Source of the DNA: Tetragonia tetragonoides
Lineage: Eukaryota > Streptophyta > Magnoliopsida > Caryophyllales > Aizoaceae
Reading direction: 5' to 3'
Assembly (NCBI GenBank): GCA_038025085.1
Contig: CM076154.1
Span: forward strand, 32,790,501-32,854,500
Length of the DNA stretch: 64,000 nucleotides
Shown here: positions 1 through 11,184 of the stretch, in pieces
Layout of the letters: each line of letters opens with the position of its first letter
Position numbering within the stretch: the first letter of the stretch is position 1
The notes under the pieces: model-generated
Seen by the model: the letters and a program-made list of their open reading frames with translations, nothing else
The model's database searches: none
What the model was told of the DNA's origin: nothing
Position numbers and translations under genes: made by a program

Positions 1-43
1 GTTCCTCACCGTCCTGCAGCATTCTGTTGAAGAGAACAGGGCC
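1..43. mobile_element. Partial PIF/Harbinger-like MITE, right end (copy 1)
   Basis: This is the terminal part of a short element cut by the window edge. It ends in GAAGAGAACAGGGCC and is followed by TAA. The terminus is the reverse complement of the left terminus of the complete copy that starts 12 bases further on. Family assignment rests on the GGCCCTGTTC terminus and the 3-bp TAA/TTA target duplication of the sister copies. Confidence 0.6.
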
Positions 44-55
44 TAAGTACACTAA

Positions 56-212
56 GGCCCTGTTCTTTTCGTCGATTCCATGCTGCATTCCGTTCCGTTC
101 CGCGCCGCATTCTGTACTTCATTTTGTCTCACATATTTTTGAATTATCCGCGCCGCGCCGTTCCGTTCCGTTCCTCACCGTCCCGCACGATTCCGTTGAA
201 GAGAACATGGCC
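56..212. mobile_element. Complete 157-bp PIF/Harbinger-like MITE (copy 2)
   Basis: The element begins GGCCCTGTTCTTTTC and ends GAAGAGAACATGGCC, so its ends are imperfect terminal inverted repeats of about 15 bp. It is flanked by TAA on both sides (53-55 and 213-215), the 3-bp duplication typical of PIF/Harbinger (Tourist-like) elements. The interior is GC-rich with repeated GTTCC and CGCC motifs and has no coding capacity. An inverted copy of almost the same length lies at 26689-26846. Confidence 0.75.
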
Positions 213-281
213 TAAGTAAATGTTCAACTCAAAAGAGACCTTTATTATGTGTGAGATTTCCAAGGTTGTATTTACATACAT

Positions 282-797
282 TGTTGGAAATGGTGGGGGA
301 TTGTTGGAAATATTTCCAACATGTATGTGTAGTGTGTGAAAAGACATGTTGGTTCATACATGTCTATTTATGAAGGAGTCTTACTCCAACAGACACAATG
401 ATTTCATTGTGTCTATTGGTGAAAAGACACATGCTATAGGCATGATGCTTCATGTGTGACACATAAATGTAAGGTCACAATGGTTCACAAGAGGCATGTA
501 TTTTTCTATAAATAGAGGAAACCACAAGCCTCTTGGGATATGGTTAACATGTACAAGGGAGTAACATTCTAGTACCATGTAGCACACTAATCTCTCAACC
601 TTGCATTCTCCTTGGTCTCTTAGTGTCCTAATATTGTTAGTGCAAGACGCTGTTAGGAACGAAACTCCATTGTATCTCAAAGACTGTTTTGGTTCTCCAG
701 GTGCACGTAGAGATAAATCAAATAGGAAAGTGCCCTGAACGTGCCTCGAAGTTGTTTACGCCATTAAGCCATGTTCCTAAAAATATTTTTCAACAGG
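282..797 (+). mobile_element. Possible LTR-retrotransposon LTR fragment or solo LTR
   Basis: The stretch starts TGTTGGAAAT and ends TTTTTCAACA, giving the TG...CA ends of an LTR. It contains a TATA-like CTATAAATAGAGG near 509, followed by sequence resembling an R/U5 region. No matching second LTR, primer-binding site or 5-bp target duplication is visible, so this is tentative. Confidence 0.3.
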
Positions 798-1167
798 GTA
801 TAAGTACTTAAATGAAGGATAGTTTGATTTGATTGTCGAGGCCCGAAGCATTTCGTCGAGGTCACTTTATAGAGCAGCTAGATGTTCATTGGCTAGTAAA
901 TATGGAAATGGTAATGGTGTGTCTAGGACCCATTAGATTGCTCACTTTTTTGTCAAATTAAACAAATATTGGAAAGAGATTATTGCATATGTTATTTTGA
1001 ATGCCTATTGAATTAATCAAGTAAATAGGGAAGTCGCCACAAAAATTTTAAGAAAAACATTTAAGACCATAAAACAATCCAAGTTCGTTAAATATCTAAA
1101 AAGATTTCAATATAAATAAGTGCACCCAATTGCGATTGAGAATAATTACGACTCGTATAAATTACTT

Positions 1168-1290
1168 GGGGAGGGTAGCGCAATGGTGTATCTCCGACTT
1201 GTTCCCAGCAATGACCTGGGTTCAAGTCTCATTCTCAACAAATTTGGGTTTTACCTACTTTGCTCATAATCTAAAGGTTACAAAGACTAA
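1168..1290 (+). mobile_element. tRNA-derived SINE fragment
   Basis: An A-box-like TAGCGCAATGG near 1176 and a B-box-like GGGTTCAAGTC near 1218 are spaced like a pol III promoter. The region does not fold into an obvious complete tRNA and lacks a recognisable anticodon arm, so a SINE relic is more likely than a tRNA gene. Ends are not defined. Confidence 0.4.
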
Positions 1291-1499
1291 GTTTGGGAGT
1301 GTATAGGTACGAGATGGGAAGATGTTAGACACCCAAATCGTCCTCTAAAACAACAGCCTCTGCTAAACTATCCATGTTGATTCTTAATTCACATTCTAAT
1401 GTTCAAAATAATGTGGTTGTCCAAAGTCCTAAATTAACTAGGTCGGTTAAACATGTCAAATTATCTAAGTTATCGCTTTGCTCATGATTATCTGGCAAA

Positions 1500-1790
1500 A
1501 CTGGCCCATACTGATTGACTCGACCCGAAAAACCCGATACGACTCCAAAAGCACCTAACCCGAATTTAACCCAAACCTAGATGGACCCGATCCAAACCGA
1601 TTTGACAGAAAATATTTTTAGACTCAAATGAGTTTGAGAAACTTAGTAAGAACAATTGACAACAATCCGATTGTGCCCCAAACCGAATTGACCAGAACCG
1701 ACCCGAAACATGCCCGAATTTGGCATATACCGATTATGACCTAATATAAATCGATCCGAATCGAAACCGACCCAAACGTCCTATTTACCA
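1500..1790. repeat. Degenerate ACCCGA/CCGAA low-complexity tract
   Basis: Short motifs such as ACCCGA, CCGAAT and AACCGA recur irregularly through about 290 bases. There is no coding potential and no fixed period. It looks like a decayed minisatellite or low-complexity intergenic spacer. Confidence 0.45.
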
Positions 1791-2006
1791 GGTCATTAAT
1801 ATACTTTTCAATAATTAATAAGTGCAAGCCAATCAATGATAATAATGATATTCTCCACCATAATGTACTTGCTAAACACGCCAATTATCCATATACGCCA
1901 ACAAATTCATTAGTAACTATAATAAAAGTTAAATTAAAACTATTGACAAAGTAAGCAAATCATGCAATATATACAAGAAAATGCTAACATACCACCTAAG
2001 ACCATA

Positions 2007-2233
2007 GGGTGCGTTTTTTTATGGTTGAAATGAACTGAATTCAGCACCAATGAACCAAAATAAGCACAACTGAACTGAACTGAACACCACTGAACTGAAT
2101 TGAACTACACTTTCTATGTGAGACAAAATGTATGTTTCTAAACTAAATTGAACATCACTAAATTGAATTGAAAATACTAAATTGACACGAGACACTCCTA
2201 AACTCAACCAAACAGACCGGTCTAACACACCTA
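2007..2233. repeat. AACTGA-rich MITE-like element, decayed
   Basis: It starts GGGTGCGTTT, the same terminus as the complete element at 9442-9942, and carries the same repeated AACTGA/AATTGA units. The right end, near CTAACACACC, is only weakly related to the inverted terminus and no matching target duplication is seen. This is probably an older member of the same family. Confidence 0.4.
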
Positions 2234-2442
2234 ACTATATGCAAAAATCCTAATTACATACTAATTATACTCTAATAATAAATAAAACATCCAAATTTGA
2301 ATTAGCCTCATCCACATCCACATGATTTAAAAAATATTACTCCATAAGTTGGCCTCCTAAACATCATTTAAAGTATTTGTCAAACTAATCATCATTCTTC
2401 ACTCTCTTTATCTCAAAGACTATTAAAAATTGGAAACTCTTT

Positions 2443-2450
2443 TTATATAA
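2443..2450 (+). promoter_or_regulatory. Candidate TATA box of the FLOE gene
   Basis: TTATATAA lies 182 bases upstream of the FLOE ATG and about 38 bases before an upstream ATG. A transcription start some 25-35 bases downstream would give a pyrimidine-rich leader of about 155 bases. Position and motif fit, but no transcript data support it. Confidence 0.4.
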
Positions 2451-2487
2451 CAACACAACAAACACAACACTTGGACATAATCCTTCT

Positions 2488-2631
2488 ATGCTCCCAAGCC
2501 AAGCAACCTTCCTCCCTACCTCACTTTCCGTCCTATCTACAAACCCTAACCAATTTCGTCAACCATCTTCATCTCCATCTTCATCTCTTTCATCTGATAC
2601 TCTTTCAACTTTCGATTTTTCTCTCTCTTAG
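2488..2631 (+). CDS. 47-codon upstream ORF abutting the FLOE start
   Basis: ATG at 2488 opens a 47-codon frame rich in Ser, Pro and Gln. It is closed by TAG at 2629-2631, immediately followed by the FLOE ATG at 2632. The two frames are the same, so only the TAG separates them. If the leader starts before 2488, this uORF could lower FLOE translation, and stop-codon readthrough would give an N-terminally extended FLOE. If transcription starts near 2475, the uATG would lie very close to the cap and be mostly skipped. There is no evidence that the peptide is made. Confidence 0.35.
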   Translation: MLPSQATFLPTSLSVLSTNPNQFRQPSSSPSSSLSSDTLSTFDFSLS

Positions 2632-5600
2632 ATGGCTTCGGGATCTTCTGGCCGACCAAATTCGGGTTCGAAAGGGTTCGATTTCGCTTCTGATGATATA
2701 TTATGCTCATATGAAGACTATGGCAATCAAGAAAACTCTAATGGAACTCACTCTGATCCATCGATTGGAACCAACTCTAACAAGGTATGTTTATCGAGTT
2801 TTAGGGTTTGTGATCTTTTGTTTTTCTAGGGATTTGGATTTGAACTTTGTAATTATTATCAGGTTTTAAATTTGGAAACTTTAATGTCTGTTGGATTTAT
2901 CAGCGTAATCTGTTTAAAGCTCCGATTTTGAACTATATTTATGGGTTTCTCCTTTTTTTTTTGGGTGTGTGTATATGGTCGGTGAATGGTTAGGTGGCTA
3001 AAAATTTGAGTTTTTGGAGCTACTTTGGGCGTTATAGAGGTGGGTTCTAGGAAAGGAATTTGATTTTGTAAAGGGGAGATTGAAATCGATTTAGGTTGTT
3101 TTGTTGCCAGTTTATGGTTGCATTTTGTGGGTGTGAGGTGAGCAACAGTGGTGTATTATATGTTATTGATGGCGAAAATCGTGTTGAGTTATGTAATGCT
3201 TTGTACTGAAATTAAAGCAACAATATTGGGATAGGGTGCTGGGATTAACCAAGAAGTAAATACTATGTGGGAAACTAGGAATATAAGTATAAGCATGGAG
3301 ACTGATAATTTATCATCTTTGTATTCGGTTTGTGGTGGCCGGTGGGTTCAATGTCTTTTAAATGGTGGATGATCGAAACTAAGTTATTACTGATGTTCGT
3401 TACTTTGAATCTTGCATTATAGAATGTAGCTTGAATTGTCATGCTTTTTTGGATGAAAACGTGAATGAGCCAGTCTTTTGAATTGCTTCTTTGTACATAG
3501 GTTAATCAATTCAGCTACTGGAAATTTCGCATTCCCTTTATAATTTGTCTTCCATCAAATAAGCATGATTTATCTTGGTATAATTGCATAGTCTCCTTTG
3601 TAGTTGCACTGGATTCAGGTTGTCATGCCTTGGTGTCTCAAATATAAGATATTTTTTTGTGTGATCATGTGTTGGTGGTTTTAATAGTGATATACTGATA
3701 TGCATTATGACCAGCTCTTTCTCCAGGCTACTATCTGTTCTTTGTTCAGAATGTCAATGTTCTGGATATGCTAAGCTCCTAGACATATGGAAGTATCTTT
3801 TGCTGAGTAAATGAATAATTGAATATTTGTTTCCAGTGTTGTATTTTGTTTCCTAATTTTTTTTTATAATAATCTAGGATGCTTACCCTGCCATAGGTTT
3901 CTTCCATTTCCGAATTTCTTGCTTCCATGAAGTCAAGGAGATAGTGTTAAAACTTAAAACCTTTTGAATTTTGATTGTGATGCGTAATCTCCATGGTGGG
4001 TAAGCAGCTCCTGCTCAATCTTTTGTAGTTAATGGCTAATCATTGTGTTGAAGAAGTTCCAAAACATCTATTCAACTCTTATGAGATAATTATAGGGATG
4101 GATGGAGTCCTTTTGGTATAGAAGGATTTGTTAAATCATAGATCTTTAATGAATCTTTTGTGATTATAACTCCTTCGTTCTGCTAAATAACATTTCTGCT
4201 GTTAAATTCTGCAATCTATTAAGTGAAATGGAGCAAATATATCACAAAAAAATAAAAAATAACAAAACTGACTTTGAGTAACTTGAAGTCTTGAACTTTC
4301 AATCTGTTAGCTAAGATGCTTATTGCTTGTTAATTGATGCTGATGATGTCCACCTTCAGAGCTGGCTTGTTTTGAAGTTTCTGTTGTTAAGCCTCTAAAA
4401 CTACATCTTGTATTCGACCGTCTGAGGGGATTATGGCACACAACTAAGCTGCGACATACAGAATAGAAATGAAAGAAAGCTGGTGCATGGATCTTTATTA
4501 AGCTAACCTTTTTGCTAGCATGAGACAAATTTTAGAAGAAATATTTATGTGTGAAACCACTAACACTAAAGTGACCAGCACCAGCAAGCTTAGAAGATGC
4601 TACTTATGCAAAGATAAACCACAGCTATAATAAATTTTCCGAGGCTGGACCCTACTTACTGCTTACTTGCTGAAGTGCCAAATGTTAGTGAACATGTTAA
4701 GCCACTAAATTTTCCGAGGCTGGACACTAAAGTGACCAGCACCAGCAAGCTTAGAAGATGCTACTTATGCAAAGATAAACCACAGCTATAATAAATTTTC
4801 CGAGGCTGGACCCTACTTACTGCTTACTTGCTGAAGTGCCAAATGTTAGTGAACATGTTAAGCCACCTGCACTAAAGTTACCAGCACCAGCAAGCTTGGA
4901 AGACGCTAATTACCAAAAGAAGAATGAATACTACAATGAGAGAGAATTTCTATGACTGGACCCTACTGCTTACTTGCTGACGTGCAAAAATCTTTCTAGT
5001 AATCATGGTTGGTCCAGTTCTGGATCATCTGTCGTAATCTTAGACTTCAGTGCAAGGGCTTGCAAAGATTTTGTTTGAACTTAACAGTAAATAAGGCTTT
5101 CCTAATTGGAGAGAAAACATTGTGGAATAGCATTCTACTTACACTTTGGATTGATGTCTACCTTTCTTTGATCAGTGAATATCTCTTTAACCGGCGTCCT
5201 AATCTTGAAGCTGTAAATGTGTGACCTGTGTAGTGTAGTACATGTTTAATTTTTGCAAAGAATGAAACATGTTCCCTTTTTTGATCTATCTTGCCTGACT
5301 TGCTTGTCTTTTTTGGTGTATGGAATTGTCTGTTTGTTGCGAAGGCTTTACGTACAACACTCAGTGATAATCCAGCCCTTGTTCATCATGCCCTTATTAT
5401 TTTCTCCTTATAAACAGAGATATTTGCTCCTTTTACAGGATTTTCAGAAAAGCAGAATTTCAAGATCATCAGTGTTTCCTACTACTAATGTCTATAGTCA
5501 GCCAGAGGAGTCATCGAATCAAGAGCTGATATCAACTGTTGAAAGGACCATGAAAAAGTATGCTGACAATCTCATGCGTTTCCTGGAGGGCATTAGTTCA

Positions 5601-7673
5601 CGTCTCTCACAGTTGGAATTATATTGCTATAACCTTGACAAGACCATTGGAGAAATGCGATCTGACTTGGTACGTGATAATGGGGAAGCAGATGTAAAGC
5701 TGAAATCTCTGGAGAAACACCTTCAAGAAGTAAGATACTTCCATTTACCTTCTAGGCTGATTAACTGTTAATTCTATTTCAACTATACTGCCATATGTAT
5801 TTGAACCTTAGCCTAATGGCTAATAATGTAGCTTACACATTTTGACCATTTTCTGCATCTATTTTAAATGGTTCTGTGCTAGCTGGCACTTGAGTGTTCT
5901 GCTTGTGCTTCTTGTGCATCATGGAAGTATTCTATTTTCGGATTAGAATCTATGTGATTTTGGCACTATAGGAAACAGCCTCTCTAGTCTCTACTAGGCG
6001 ACTAGCTAGGGGTAAGGCTGCGTACACCTAGACTTTCCCAAACCTAGCCCTCGGCGAGGTACTCCCTAAGTTGTTTTTGATAGGCACGTTACTTTACCTA
6101 TCAAAATTTCAAGAAAATAATAGTATAGGTTGCCTTACAGCCTAGCATGACTTATCTTATGCAATGTGGGCTCTATCAATGGTTTGTTTCAGTCATCATC
6201 TGTTTTTTTTTCCCCATAAATCTGTTCGATTTTGTCTGGAGTTGAGATTGCTGCACAGGTCGTATTTTACGTGTTCTTTGATCTGTGAGATGCGTTACGA
6301 CGCAATTTGTACTTTTATACGTTCATTTAGTTTGCTAGAGTTAAGCTTTTGATGCCATATTTCAAATTGTCCGCAGAACAATCAGATGAAGCATTGTTCT
6401 GGTGTGTGTGTGGGTGGGTCATTGATTTGTTAACTTCCCTCCTTTTAGTCATTATTCTTCATTTTGCTGTAAATTGTTTTTGTTACTTTAATTGCAGGTG
6501 CACAGGTCAGTCCAGATACTTAGGGACAAACAAGAACTGGCTGAAACTCAAAAAGAACTTGCAAAGCTGCAGCTTGCACAGAAGGATTCCTCATCCGCTG
6601 GTCATGAGGAGAGAACTTCTCCCTCTGTCTCTGAGTCAAAGAAGACTGAGGATGTATCAGACACACCTAACACCCAATTGGCTCTAGCCCTGCCTAGTCA
6701 AGTTGCCTCACAATCTTCGCATCCCACCATGCAGCAGCAGTCAGTTGCCCCTCTACCACCGCCTCAACAGACTCTTACTCAACCGCCACCTTACTACTTG
6801 CCTTCTAATCAGTTACCAAATCCACAAACGCAAGCTCAATCTTCATATCTTTCAGCTGATGCCCAGTATCGTGTCCCTCAGCTAGCACCACAAGGTCAAC
6901 AGCCATCACAAACTCAAGTGAACCAAACTCCACAGAACCCGCAATTCCCTCAGTATCAGCAGCAGTGGCCCCAGCAAGTTAGTCAGCCTGTGCAACAGCC
7001 ACAAGCCCCACCCATGCAACCTCAGAATCAGGTCAGAGGTCAAACCCCCCAATCAAGTGTGTATCCTCCTTACATGGGTGGTCAACCTGCAAATCCACCC
7101 CCTCCAGAACCAATGCCTAGCAGCATGCCGATGCAGGTTCCATTTCCAGGAATGCAACAGCAAGGAGTTAGTCGTGCAGAGGCAATGTCTTATGGGTATG
7201 GTGGGGCTGGTAGACCTGTTCAGCCGCAGTCTTCCCCACAACATTTGAAGGGTGGTTTCCCATCTCAGCCGGATGGATATGCAACTAGTGGCTCTCACCC
7301 ACCGATTTCTTCTGCAGGGGGGTCATACATGTTATATGACAGTGAAGGGGCTCGACCTCATCACCCTCCTCCACCAACTCACTACTCGCAGGGTGGGTAT
7401 CCCCCGGCAAATCCTTCGCTTGCCTCTCTTCCAAACCCGCCACCCCCAAGTAGTAGCAATCTTATGATCCGAAGTCCAAGCCCCCAACAATTTGTACGCA
7501 ATCACCCCTACAATGAGCTGATTGATAAGCTGGTGAGCATGGGTTACAGGGGTGATCATGTTGTTAGTGTGATTCAGAGGCTGGAGGAGAACGGACAGCC
7601 TGTGGATTTCAATGCTGTGCTCGACAGGTTGAATGGTCATTCTTCTGGGGGTTCTCAAAGAGGAGGATGGTAA
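2632..7673 (+). CDS. FLOE-family (DUF1421) phase-separating low-complexity protein
   Basis: Three coding exons, 2632-2784, 5439-5729 and 6498-7673, join in frame with GT-AG introns to give 539 residues. The N-terminus (1-51) is Asp/Ser-rich and starts MASGSSGRPNSG. Exon 2 (residues 52-148) gives a helical, probably coiled-coil region with the motif RLSQLELYCYNLDKTIGEMR, which continues into exon 3 (VQILRDKQELAETQKELAKL). Residues about 200-480 are Gln/Pro/Ser-rich and prion-like. The C-terminus (about 483-527) is the DUF1421 domain, a UBA-like fold with LVSMGYRGDHV. In Arabidopsis, FLOE1 is a hydration-dependent condensate protein that restrains germination under water limitation; by recall this gene is closer to FLOE2/FLOE3 (At5g14540, At3g01560). 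Start choice: an in-frame TAG directly precedes the ATG. Paralogue assignment is inference. Confidence 0.88.
4564..4985 (+). repeat. 161-bp tandem duplication in FLOE intron 1, with a third partial copy
   Basis: A unit beginning CACTAAAGTGACCAGCACC at 4564 recurs at 4725, a period of 161 bases, with almost no differences across 142 bases (4564-4705 and 4725-4866). The spacer 4706-4724 repeats a piece of the unit's own middle (TAAATTTTCCGAGGCTGGA). A third, diverged and shortened unit runs from about 4868 to 4985. The near identity of the first two suggests a recent duplication. Confidence 0.85.
5950..6080 (-). mobile_element. SINE-like fragment in FLOE intron 2
   Basis: Read on the minus strand the segment contains GTACGCAGCCTTACC and AGAGGCTGTTTCC, two blocks that also occur in the same order on the plus strand at 36060-36122. 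These blocks resemble a 3' domain shared by many plant SINEs. The tRNA-like half is not recognisable here. Confidence 0.45.
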
Positions 7674-7765
7674 TGACGTGACGTTAGCAAAGTAATCGAA
7701 TCTGGGCCTAGTGCAACTGCATCTATTATCACTGCAGTTGCATTGTCTCTCTAGCTTGTGTTTAT

Positions 7766-7771
7766 AATAAA
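7766..7771 (+). terminator. Candidate polyadenylation signal of the FLOE gene
   Basis: AATAAA lies 93 bases after the FLOE stop codon, in a T-rich context. Plant signals are loose, so the true cleavage site may lie later. Confidence 0.4.
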
Positions 7772-7773
7772 GG

Positions 7774-9052
7774 CCCTGATGATGCGCACGTTATTTTGTT
7801 CCATATGGATTTAGAGGTCCGAGATCTTTGTATATTTGTGACCTTGCTCTGAGGTTTTAATGTCTTTCATTATCTCCAGACCCTATGAAGCCTTGTTGAC
7901 AGTCTTGCTCTTTTATTATGTGAGATTGTCTGTTTGTGTACTCTTGTAGGCTACAGCAAAGTGGTGTATTTTGGTTTCGTGTGGGGTTTGTCCTTATTGT
8001 TGCTCGTTATTCTTATTAATACAGGTGTGAAATCTGAATCTAATGACTGAAAAAACCTCGTCCTGTTTCTCTGAGTTGGTTGACCCAGGTGGCAAGAGGT
8101 GAGAAAGCTTAAGAGTATGTATTCAAGGAACTTAACATACTCAGTTGAACTATATTATCTAGACTATTCATTGTCCAGCTTAGCTCCCATGTACCCGACA
8201 AAGTCTTCAACGCGTAGAGCCATGTTTAATCTATACGATGGGTAGGCTACTCGTGTGATGTGAAATACAAAAACAAAAACAATTTTTGTGCATTAGGAAT
8301 CAGATAATTAAATTTCAACTTGTAAAATAAATAAAAAAGTAAACCAATTAACAGATCTGTACTCATGCATCATCTGGGTTAGCTAGACACTGTATAGAGT
8401 ATAGACACAACAATCATGACCAAGACAATGTGTGGTATGGATCATGCAATAATTTCTTGTGACTTTGAGAGAACACAAAAACTCATATAATACGGACTCA
8501 TTGTGATATTAATGTTACATTTTAAACCAAAAATATTAAAAAAGAATTACATAATAAAAAAAAATAAAAATTATCTCTTTTAATTGTCTTACCTAAAACA
8601 GTTTTACACGAGATGTTTTTGTATGTAGACATCTAAAACCCAACTACTTGGTGAATAGATGGAGTGTCGACCATTAGAGTAACTATTTTTTTTTTTCTTT
8701 TCATAAAAACTTGTATAAAACAGTCTTCTTTTATTTATTTATTAGGACGGTTGAATTATTCTATTCCCTAGTGAGTTTGAGTCTTGACAGTTATAATTTG
8801 ATGAACGTCCTGATTGCAGTTAGCCAGTACTCCATCTACCCGATCAGTTGTTTATTCAATTTCGAAGTACTTCCTACTACTCTTAATAGTGAAGCAATAA
8901 GCACGTAGTGTTATTCCTGGATCCACATATTCTGGCAATTCACACATCATGCAAATGTTGACCAAGCAAAAGAAACCGCAGTGATGGAAATGTGGGATGG
9001 TGTCTGACTATTGTGCATTAATAATTTAATATGACAAGTTACAAGCCTAAGT
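7774..9052. other. Intergenic stretch with no recognised feature
   Basis: This covers the presumed FLOE 3' end and AT-rich spacer. Short open frames here have no recognisable similarity and I see no bounded repeat. Confidence 0.6.
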
Positions 9053-9071
9053 AACCAACGAAGATCTTGAT

Positions 9072-9270
9072 TTTTTTTTTTTTTTTTTGTCTTTGCCAAG
9101 GATATCCACCGTCGACCACAGTGACTAATCCTCTCGCCCCAACTGTCAGCGCACTAAGTGGTAGGGGGCTGGTCAAGGGATTTTTTCCATTCGCAAGAGT
9201 TGAGATTCGAACCCCCAACCACTTGTTTAAGGGATGAAGTGCTGAACCACTACACCAACCCATCTTGGTT
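9072..9270 (-). mobile_element. tRNA-derived SINE with a 19-bp target-site duplication
   Basis: On the minus strand the element starts near CCAAGATGGGTTGGTGTAGT, with an A-box-like GTGTAGTGG, a B-box GGTTCGAATC, and a 3' poly(A) tail seen as the T run at 9072-9088. It is flanked by perfect 19-bp direct repeats AACCAACGAAGATCTTGAT at 9053-9071 and 9271-9289. The perfect duplication marks a fairly recent target-primed insertion. Confidence 0.88.
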
Positions 9271-9441
9271 AACCAACGAAGATCTTGATGAAAGACACTG
9301 AAGTGAATTAATAGCATAGTTATATGTAAGAAATAATTATGTCTTGTTTTTTTTTATTTTAGGTCAAGATAAAGTATGTTTTCGAGTTAAACTAAACTTA
9401 TTTTTTCGAAAAATGTAGCTTTACTTTGATGTAATCAATTA

Positions 9442-9942
9442 GGGTGCGTTTGCTTATACGGTCAAGTCAGTTTAGTTCAGTTCAGTTCAGGCTTCAGGTT
9501 CCGTTTGATTCACCTGGATAAAACGGATCTGAACTGAACTGAATGGATTTTTTAAACTTGACCGTTAACCATTTAAAGTTCGTCCAAACATAGTCAATAT
9601 TAGACTCATTTGAAAGTATGCTTTGAGATCTTTCCGATGACATAATTATCATCATGAAATTATTTCGGAATAAAAGGTTATATGAGTGATAAAGTTACAT
9701 ATAAACTGAACTAAATTGAACTGAATTGGACTGAACTGAACTGAATTTAAGTAAAATTAAGGTGAATCAAATGATTTCAAATTCAGTTAAATGATATTCA
9801 GTTGTGCTGAGTTTAAAAGGATACGTTTTGTCTCACATATCAAGTTGTGTTCAATTCAGTACAATTGTGTCCAGTTCAGTTGTGTTAATGTCAAATTCAG
9901 TTCAGTTCAGTTCTGGTAAGTTCAGCTCTATCAAACACAACC
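9442..9942. mobile_element. 501-bp Harbinger-like MITE rich in TTCAG/AACTGA repeats
   Basis: The ends are GGGTGCGTTTG and CAAACACAACC, imperfect inverted repeats of each other, and both are flanked by TTA (9439-9441 and 9943-9945). Subterminal regions hold repeated TTCAG on the left and AACTGA plus TTCAG on the right. There is no transposase. A related decayed copy lies near 2007-2233. Confidence 0.7.
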
Positions 9943-9945
9943 TTA

Positions 9946-11000
9946 GAAGGATCATAATCACCTTAATTTAAGTCACTTCTATCCGTCTTTGTCATATTTC
10001 AATACACATGACACATCTACATGATGTAGTGTATGTTCTAAGAGATCTTAAGATATAAACACTACTCTTTACGTTCACAAATAAGTGGAAATAATTTGTA
10101 TTTTATGCACAAACTTTGATGACTATAAATGTCTTTCTCCCATAATATAAAAGTAATATTAGGAAAAAATTATTGAGGTTATAAAAGTACTTCCTTTGAC
10201 CTTTCATAAATTAGGTTTTATCAGTATGATTTTGCTTATATATTTTGAGAGAATTTGATGGTTAAAGTTTATGCACACCAAAGACAAATTGCCATTTATT
10301 TCATAATGAGAGAGTATTTTGTACTCATGTAATCATTTGAATGATGGCCATTATTCATTTGTTAAGACTCATGAATATATAAGAGTCGTCGATACCCACG
10401 CACACATTATTAGTAAACCAATATGCCTATCTTTTTATAGACACTTTAAATTAAAAAAGTTGGAATTCCGATTAGTGATTGGTGTGAGTGTTCAATATTA
10501 ATTCATGTAAATAGACACACTACTTATTAAAAGTACTCTCATTTGCATTGCATACCAACCTTATACGAACATGATTAGTAATAATGACTCAATTACGACA
10601 ATTTTCACGCGTGTGTGTTAATCGTAAATTTATACCGATCTTGAACAGTGGCTTTCGTGGTATTCTTAGATGATAATACATTAAAATCAATGAGTTAGAT
10701 GACTTCTTGTAAAATTCTTAAAATTTAGGTGATTCGTGAGATAGAAAGAGTTCTTTGAAAAATACAATTATCTTCTTCTAATGTTTATTTATTATTTTAA
10801 GAGCGGTTTTTTTTTTACAAAATGGTAATAACTAAATGTCAAAGCAACAATTTACATTTTTATCCCCTAGTACTATTCCTTAATAACTAGTTGACTTTTC
10901 TTCTTAAAAAAAAAACTAGTTAACTTTACAAAATATCTTTTCAATAATCAAACCGGTTGCAAATAAGGTCTTTAAGCTCCGCTTATCCTCCATCTCCCTA
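9946..11000. other. AT-rich intergenic spacer without recognised features
   Basis: No coding region longer than about 60 codons, no known repeat boundary and no RNA gene is visible. Confidence 0.6.
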
Positions 11001-11016
11001 AATATAATCCCACATT

Positions 11017-11184
11017 TTGGTCTGAGACCGTTCGGTTGAATTCGGACCGAGCCGGGTGGGACCACAAGGGCGGCAAAGCTCTCCCAACAAGTATTTAACA
11101 CTGCTGCATTTACAGGGTCTCGAACCCGAAATCTCTGCTTAAGCTAGAAGAGTCTCTCACCAACTCATCTAAGTGCTTTTTGGT
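11017..11184 (-). mobile_element. tRNA-derived SINE with a 16-bp target-site duplication
   Basis: On the minus strand it carries the A-box-like TAGATGAGTTGGTGAGAG and the B-box GGGTTCGAGACCC. Perfect 16-bp direct repeats AATATAATCCCACATT flank it at 11001-11016 and 11185-11200. Its 3' end (minus strand) reads GGTCTCAGACCAAA with only a short A tail, so it belongs to a different family from the poly(A)-tailed SINE at 9072-9270. Confidence 0.85.

Noticed and set aside
1168..1290. Possible tRNA gene
   Set aside because: A- and B-box-like motifs are present, but no complete cloverleaf with anticodon arm and acceptor stem can be seen. A SINE relic fits better.
6703..7658. Frames overlapping FLOE exon 3 in other frames and on the other strand
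   Set aside because: Low-complexity Gln/Pro codons give open frames by chance. The DUF1421-encoding frame is the real one.
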